From Streptomyces sp. LUP47B (GTDB lineage Bacteria > Actinomycetota > Actinomycetes > Streptomycetales > Streptomycetaceae), in the NCBI RefSeq assembly GCF_001746295.1, contig NZ_MJAH01000005.1, positions 55,723 to 119,722 on the forward strand: a stretch of 64,000 bases of DNA, in the 5' to 3' direction. Under the pieces are notes generated by a model. It did not search any database, was not told where the DNA came from, and was given only the letters and a program-made list of their open reading frames with translations. Below are positions 59,350 through 64,000 of the stretch, piece after piece (positions within the stretch are counted from its first letter, which is position 1; every line of letters starts with the position of its first letter). Both the position numbers and the translations under genes were made by a program.

Positions 59350-60465
59350 ATGTCCGTTTCCCTCCGCAGAGGTCGCTTCGCGGTCTTCCCCGTCCTCGCC
59401 GCCGTGCTCACCGCGCTGTTCACGGTGACGCCCGCACACGCCGCCGCCGGCACGATCACCGGCCTCGCCGGCAAGTGCGTCGACGTGGCGGGCGCGAGCA
59501 CCGCCAACGGCACGGCCGTACAGCTCTACGACTGCAACGGCACCGGCGCGCAGATCTGGTCCAACTCCGGTGACGGGACCCTGCGGGCGCTCGGCAAGTG
59601 TCTGGACGTCGCCGACCGCGGTACCGCCGACGGGGCGGCCGTACAGCTGTGGGACTGTTCCGGCGGCGCCAACCAGCAGTGGGTGGTCTCCGCCGCGCGC
59701 GACATCGTCAACCCGGCCGCGAACAAGTGCCTGGACGTCCGGGACAACACCAGCGCCAACGGCGCCCGGCTCCAGATCTGGACCTGCGCCGGTACGGCCA
59801 ACCAGAAGTGGAACGCGCCCGCGAGCGGCGGCGGGAGCACCCCGTCCGGATTCGTCGTCACCGAGGCGCAGTTCAACCAGATGTTCCCGAGCCGGAACTC
59901 CTTCTACACGTACAGCGGCCTGGTCGCGGCGCTGAGCGCCTACCCCGGCTTCGCCGACACCGGCAGCGACACGGTGAGGAAGCAGGAGGCCGCGGCCTTC
60001 CTCGCCAACGTCAACCACGAGACCGGCGGTCTCGTCCACATCGTCGAGCAGAACACCGCCAACTACCCCACCTACTGCGACTGGAACCAGCCGTACGGCT
60101 GCCCGGCGGGCCAGGCCGCGTACTACGGGCGCGGCCCGATCCAGCTGTCCTGGAACTTCAACTACAAGGCGGCAGGCGACGCGTTGGGGCTCGACCTGCT
60201 CAACAACCCCTGGCTGGTGCAGAACGACTCCGCCGTGGCCTGGAAGACCGGCCTCTGGTACTGGAACACCCAGTCCGGCCCCGGCACCATGACCCCGCAC
60301 AACGCGATGGTCAACCAGGCCGGCTTCGGCCAGACGATCCGCAGCATCAACGGCTCCCTGGAGTGCGACGGCCGCAACCCGGCCCAGGTGCAGAGCCGCG
60401 TCGACGCCTACAACCGGTTCACCTCGATCCTCGGGGTCGCCCCCGGCGGCAACCTCTACTGCTGA
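59350..60465 (+). CDS. secreted chitinase GH19 with N-terminal ricin-type lectin domain
   Basis: A 371-aa exported chitinase. The signal peptide ends around AHAAAG (residue 32). Residues 35-155 are a ricin B lectin with three QxW-type repeats (CVDVAGAST, CLDVADRGT, CLDVRDNTS). After a Gly/Ser linker the GH19 domain runs from residue 167. The catalytic acid is Glu224 in NHETGG and the second acid Glu233. It hydrolyses chitin with inversion and is probably antifungal. It lies 14 bp upstream of the NLP gene on the same strand; a strong hairpin precedes it. Confidence 0.93.
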   Translation: MSVSLRRGRFAVFPVLAAVLTALFTVTPAHAAAGTITGLAGKCVDVAGASTANGTAVQLYDCNGTGAQIWSNSGDGTLRALGKCLDVADRGTADGAAVQLWDCSGGANQQWVVSAARDIVNPAANKCLDVRDNTSANGARLQIWTCAGTANQKWNAPASGGGSTPSGFVVTEAQFNQMFPSRNSFYTYSGLVAALSAYPGFADTGSDTVRKQEAAAFLANVNHETGGLVHIVEQNTANYPTYCDWNQPYGCPAGQAAYYGRGPIQLSWNFNYKAAGDALGLDLLNNPWLVQNDSAVAWKTGLWYWNTQSGPGTMTPHNAMVNQAGFGQTIRSINGSLECDGRNPAQVQSRVDAYNRFTSILGVAPGGNLYC

Positions 60466-60478
60466 ACAGGGGCACGGC

Positions 60479-61234
60479 ATGCGGAAGTTGAGATCACTGA
60501 TCACGGTTCTGGGCGCGCTGGCGCTCGTCGTGGCGATCCCCGCGAGCGCCCACGCGAACGTGCTGACCCTGCTGCCCCAGAACGCCGACGGTCTTGAGCA
60601 GACCTACTCCCCCGCCTACGACTACGACGGCGACGGCTGCTACGCCACCGCCGCGATCGGCGCCGACGGCACGATCAATCCCGGGCTGAAACTCGGCGGC
60701 GACGTCAACGGCAAGTGCCACGACTACGCCCAACTGGCCAACGCCAACACCTACTCACGGGCCAAGTGCGACAACGGCTGGTGTGCCGTGATGTACGCCA
60801 GCTACTTCGAGAAGGACCAGGCGACCCTGGGCCCGGCGGCCATCGGGCACACCCATGACTGGGAGCACGTCGTGGTGTGGGTCCTCGGCGACCAGGTGCA
60901 GTACGTGTCGGTGTCGCAGCACTCCGGCTACCAGGTGGCGGCCCGTTCCGCGGTGCGTTTCGACGGCACCCACCCGAAGATCGTCTATCACAAGGACGGT
61001 GTCTCGACCCACTGCTTCCGGTTCGCGAGCGGCAACGACGAGCCGCCGGAGAACGCCACCGGCGGATGGTTCTTCCCTCGTCTCGTCGGGTGGAACGGCT
61101 ATCCCGCCGGGTACCGCGACAAGCTCATCGCCGCCGACTTCGGCTCGGCGACCCTCAAGATCGACGACGGCGACTTCCAGTACGCCCTCGACCGCGCCAA
61201 GCCGTCGGGGATCGGCTTCGATCCGTACGCCTGA
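60479..61234 (+). CDS. NPP1 / Nep1-like protein (necrosis-inducing family)
   Basis: A 251-aa exported protein. The signal peptide ends at ASAHA (about residue 26). The NPP1 domain carries its heptapeptide as GHTHDWE (Gly123-Glu129); the usual Arg is Thr here, but the acidic and histidine metal ligands (His124, His126, Asp127, Glu129) are kept. The four cysteines 54, 80, 97 and 102 could form two disulfides. NLPs of plant pathogens bind glycosyl-inositol-phosphoceramides and lyse plant cells; many bacterial ones have unknown roles. It closely follows the GH19 chitinase (14 bp), so is likely co-expressed. Confidence 0.9.
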   Translation: MRKLRSLITVLGALALVVAIPASAHANVLTLLPQNADGLEQTYSPAYDYDGDGCYATAAIGADGTINPGLKLGGDVNGKCHDYAQLANANTYSRAKCDNGWCAVMYASYFEKDQATLGPAAIGHTHDWEHVVVWVLGDQVQYVSVSQHSGYQVAARSAVRFDGTHPKIVYHKDGVSTHCFRFASGNDEPPENATGGWFFPRLVGWNGYPAGYRDKLIAADFGSATLKIDDGDFQYALDRAKPSGIGFDPYA

Positions 61235-61419
61235 CCGGACGAACGGCCGCGCCACGGCCATCGAACAGGCCCGGGCAGGGACCTGCGCGGCGATCACCGC
61301 GCGGGCCCGCTCCCGCGGCCGGGCCAAGGAGCCACTGTCAGGGCCGCTCGTCGGCCGTGCGCCGTCGGAGCGGCTCCGACCGTACGGTCCACGAGCGCGC
61401 CGCGGCGCGCGGCCGGCGA

Positions 61420-62652
61420 CTACCGCAGGCTCGGCACGGACGATCGCGTCGGCACGGTGCTCCGCGCCCAGGGGCCGGAACTCGTCCCCGCGCCGTGCGT
61501 CTCCTCGTGATGGATTGGTCTGCCCGACGTGGTCAGCGGCGTGCCCGTTCCGCCCCGTCGGGCAGCGACGATCTCCGCCGCGATGGACAGGGCCGTCTCC
61601 TCGGGGGTTCGGGCACCGAGGTCGAGGCCGATCGGCGACCGCAGCCGGGCCAACTCCCCGTCGGTCAGGCCCGCTTCACGCAGCCGTCGGTCCCGGTCGG
61701 CGTGCGTGCGCCGGGAGCCCAGCGCGCCGACGAACGCGACCGGCATCCGCAGGGCCGCTTCCAGCAGGGGTACGTCGAACTTGGCGTCGTGGGTCAGAAC
61801 GCACAGCACCGTGCGCGCGTCGGTCGCGGTGCCGCGCAGGTAGCGATGCGGCCAGTCGACCACGACGTCGTCGGCCTCGGGGAAGCGGGCTCGGGTGGCG
61901 AAGACCGGGCGGGCGTCGCACACGGTCACGTGGTAACCGAGGAACTTGCCCACCCGTACGAGTGCCGCGGCGAAGTCGACCGCCCCGAAGACGATCATGC
62001 GGGGCGGCGGCACACTCGACTCGACGAGCAAGGTCAGTCCGCCGGGGCAGCGCGAGCCGTCCGCCGACAGCTCGACCGTGCCGGTGCGGCCGGCGTCCAG
62101 AAGGGCGCGGGCCTCGCCGGCCGCGGTACGGTCCAGCTCCGCCTGCCCGCCCAGTCCGCCTTCGTGCGTGCCTCCCCCGAACTCCGCCCGGGATGACCCC
62201 CGCCTCACCTCGCCGGGCCGCACGAGCAGTGCCGTGCCGAGGAGTTCGGCGGGTCCGCGTACGACGCGGGCGACGGCTGCCGGCTCGTCCCGGGCGGCGG
62301 CCGACAGGGCCGACCGGAGCACCGGCCGCGCGGGCGCGTCCGTGCCGACCGGGGTGACCATGACGTCGATGATCCCGCCGCAGGTCAGCCCGACCGCGAA
62401 GGCGTCCTCGTCGCTGTAGCCGAACCGTTCGACGACCGTCTCGCCGTCCTGGAGCGCCTGGACGCACAGGTCGTACACCGCTCCCTCCACGCAGCCGCCG
62501 GAGACCGAGCCGATGACCGTGCCCTCGCTGTCGACGGCGAGGGCGGCGCCCGGTCCGCGCGGGGCGCTGCCGCCGACGGCCACGACGGTGGCGACGGCGA
62601 ACGCGCGCCCCTCCTCCATCCAGCGGTGCAGCTCCGCGGCGAGGTCAAGCAT
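61420..62652 (-). CDS. xdhC: XdhC/CoxI family molybdenum-enzyme maturation protein
   Basis: A 410-aa XdhC-family protein. Residues 1-95 hold the XdhC/CoxI N-terminal domain (SVSGGCVEGAVYDL, then LTCGGIIDVMV with conserved Cys). The C-terminal XdhC Rossmann domain starts near residue 220 (MIVFGAVDFAAALVRVGKFLGY, DARPVFATRARFPEAD) and includes VAFVGALGSRRTHADR. XdhC binds and sulfurates molybdenum cofactor for insertion into xanthine-dehydrogenase-type enzymes. It starts overlapping the stop of the large subunit gene by 8 bp. A 16-bp palindrome (61395-61410) lies past its stop. Confidence 0.9.
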   Translation of the reverse strand: MLDLAAELHRWMEEGRAFAVATVVAVGGSAPRGPGAALAVDSEGTVIGSVSGGCVEGAVYDLCVQALQDGETVVERFGYSDEDAFAVGLTCGGIIDVMVTPVGTDAPARPVLRSALSAAARDEPAAVARVVRGPAELLGTALLVRPGEVRRGSSRAEFGGGTHEGGLGGQAELDRTAAGEARALLDAGRTGTVELSADGSRCPGGLTLLVESSVPPPRMIVFGAVDFAAALVRVGKFLGYHVTVCDARPVFATRARFPEADDVVVDWPHRYLRGTATDARTVLCVLTHDAKFDVPLLEAALRMPVAFVGALGSRRTHADRDRRLREAGLTDGELARLRSPIGLDLGARTPEETALSIAAEIVAARRGGTGTPLTTSGRPIHHEETHGAGTSSGPWARSTVPTRSSVPSLR

Positions 62653-64000
62653 GGCCGCCTGCCGTCAGGACGCGGTCGGGGCGGATCGGCAGGTCCCGGT
62701 GGCGTACGCCGGTCGCGTGCCAGACCGCGTTGGCGATGGCCGCGGCGGCGCCCACGATGCCGATCTCGCCGATGCCCTTGATGCCGACCGGGTCGTCGGG
62801 GTCCGGGTCGTCGATCCAGTCCGCCTCGATGGCCGGGACGTCGGCGTGGGCGGCGACGTGATAGCCGGCGAGATCGGCGCCGTAGTGGCCGCCGGAGGCC
62901 CGGTCGCGGACGGCTTCCTCGTGCAGGGCCATGGAGATGCCCCAGGTCATGCCGCCGACGAACTGGTTGCGGGCGGTGAGCGGGTTGACGATCCGGCCGG
63001 CCGCGAAGATGCCGAGCATCCGGCGCACCCGGACCTCGCCGGTGGCGGGGTCGACGGCGACCTCGGCGAACTGGGCGCCGAAGGAATGCCGTTCCTTCTG
63101 CGCGAGTGCGCCGATGGCCTCCGTGGTGTCGGACCGTACGGTGATCCCCTCCGGCGGGATGTCGGCGCCGAGGGCGAGCCGCTCCCGCAGCTCCTCCGCG
63201 GCGGCCATGACAGCCCAGGCCCAGGAGCGGGTGCCCATGGAGCCGCCGGCGATGAACGCGGGGCCGAGGTCGCTGTCGCCGATGCGCACCCGGACGTTTT
63301 CCGTCGCGGTCCGAAGGGCGTCGGCGGCGACCAGGGTGAGCGCGGTCCGCGCGCCGGTGCCGATGTCGGCGGCGTTGACCCCCACGGTGAAGGTGCCGTC
63401 CGCCTGAGCCGTCACGGCCGCGGTGGACGGGCCGGCGCCCGCCGGGAAGGACGCGGCCGCCGTGCCGGTGCCGAGCAGCCAGCGTCCCTCGCGGCGCAGG
63501 CCGGGGCGCGGGTCACGGTCGGCCCAGCCGAACCTGCTGGCGCCCTCCCGGAAACAGGCGATCAGGTTGCGGCCGCTGAACGGCAGCCCGGACACCGGGC
63601 CCGTCTCGGGGTCGTTGCGGACGCGCAGTTCGATCGGGTCGAGGCCGCACTTCTCGGCGAGTTCGTCCATCGCCGACTCCAGCGCGAACGACCCCGGTGC
63701 CTCGCCCGGCGCGCGCATGAAGGTCGGGGTCGGCACGTCGAGTCGTACAAGGCGGTTGGCGGTGTGGTGGGCGTCGGCGCCGTACATGGTCCGGGCCGGG
63801 CCGGCGGCCGTCTCGATGAACTCGTGCACGGTGGAGGTGGCGCTCAGGGAACGGTGCTCCAGCGCGCGCAGCCGGCCGTCGGCGTCCGCGCCGAGCCGCA
63901 GGCGCTGCCGGGTGGGACTGCGGTAGCCGGTGAGGGAGAACATCTGACGGCGGGTCATGACCACGCGGACCGGGCGCTGCAGTTCGGTCGCGGCCATGAC
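62645..64000 (-). CDS. xanthine dehydrogenase family molybdopterin-binding subunit (5' part outside window)
   Basis: The C-terminal 451 residues of a large molybdenum subunit; the beginning lies beyond the window edge. Recognisable blocks are FMRAPGEAPGSFALESAMDE, the cofactor region MGTRSWAW, NQFVGGMTWGISMALHEE, and GIKGIGEIG containing the likely catalytic Glu. It oxidises a purine or aldehyde with FAD and 2Fe-2S partner subunits, which should be encoded further upstream. The in-frame Met at 63997 is internal. Its stop overlaps the xdhC start. Confidence 0.9.
   Translation of the reverse strand, partial: VMAATELQRPVRVVMTRRQMFSLTGYRSPTRQRLRLGADADGRLRALEHRSLSATSTVHEFIETAAGPARTMYGADAHHTANRLVRLDVPTPTFMRAPGEAPGSFALESAMDELAEKCGLDPIELRVRNDPETGPVSGLPFSGRNLIACFREGASRFGWADRDPRPGLRREGRWLLGTGTAAASFPAGAGPSTAAVTAQADGTFTVGVNAADIGTGARTALTLVAADALRTATENVRVRIGDSDLGPAFIAGGSMGTRSWAWAVMAAAEELRERLALGADIPPEGITVRSDTTEAIGALAQKERHSFGAQFAEVAVDPATGEVRVRRMLGIFAAGRIVNPLTARNQFVGGMTWGISMALHEEAVRDRASGGHYGADLAGYHVAAHADVPAIEADWIDDPDPDDPVGIKGIGEIGIVGAAAAIANAVWHATGVRHRDLPIRPDRVLTAGGHA

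Noticed and set aside
61395..61410. 16-bp palindrome between the NLP and xdhC genes as a terminator
   Set aside because: A perfect GC-only dyad with no loop and no T run; it cannot be told from chance in this composition.

Overview
This window is GC-rich actinobacterial chromosome, almost certainly Streptomyces. Codon third positions are overwhelmingly G or C, GTG and TTG starts are common, promoters match the TTGACN / TAGRRT type, and several families are typical of the genus (DUF5999, DUF6461, CGNR-ABATE regulators, MacB-type ABC exporters). The mix of sugar-catabolic clusters, secreted hydrolases and pseudogenes suggests a niche-adaptation or arm region rather than the conserved core. That placement is inference. 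No rRNA, tRNA, CRISPR array or insertion sequence was recognised.

Layout. 0.2-11.3 kb: mixed housekeeping and accessory genes. They are a D-Ala-D-Ala dipeptidase, an SDR epimerase, a ROK regulator with a phosphotransferase and a DUF3626 protein, a quinone oxidoreductase divergent from a CGNR regulator with three operator-like palindromes between them, a FUSC-type membrane protein and a Tat-type lactonase lipoprotein. 11.3-17.5 kb: a DUF2470 gene behind an iron box, a TetR regulator divergent from a CYP102B-like P450 heme protein, a Cys-cluster/pentapeptide protein, DUF5999, a lipoprotein and a proline-iminopeptidase-like hydrolase.

17.6-36.2 kb: a very complete L-rhamnose island. A LacI regulator, a secreted BNR-propeller enzyme, mutarotase RhaM and the RhaS/P/Q/T importer lie on the minus strand. 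Divergently on the plus strand are isomerase RhaI, a fused rhamnulose-1-phosphate aldolase/lactaldehyde dehydrogenase, kinase RhaB, then LutABC (lactate to pyruvate). A GH78 alpha-L-rhamnosidase converges on the end. The pathway reads as release, import, anomer conversion, isomerisation, phosphorylation, cleavage to DHAP plus lactaldehyde, oxidation to lactate and oxidation to pyruvate. Both divergent promoters carry a TGAAAC-GTTTCA-like operator.

36.2-45.4 kb: two small hypothetical proteins, an ABC exporter pair with a UUCG-loop terminator, a MoxR/VWA pair, an SDR gene beside a remnant oxidoreductase and two TetR-like operators with no adjacent TetR gene, a cupin, and a YheO-type regulator coupled to a threonine/serine ammonia-lyase. 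45.5-52.0 kb: a galactoside operon (MFS permease, two GH35 beta-galactosidases, LacI) whose promoter holds a perfect 16-bp palindrome and appears to make a leaderless message. 52.0-55.0 kb: a 968-aa fusion of kinase-like, degenerate M23-like and class III aminotransferase domains. 55.0-55.8 kb: a decayed PAP2 phosphatase gene and a 34-bp tandem repeat. 55.8-61.2 kb: a YihY membrane protein and three secreted proteins in a row (ricin-lectin beta-helix enzyme, ricin-lectin GH19 chitinase, NPP1/Nep1-like protein). 61.4-64.0 kb: XdhC and the 3' part of a xanthine-dehydrogenase-family molybdenum subunit cut by the window edge.
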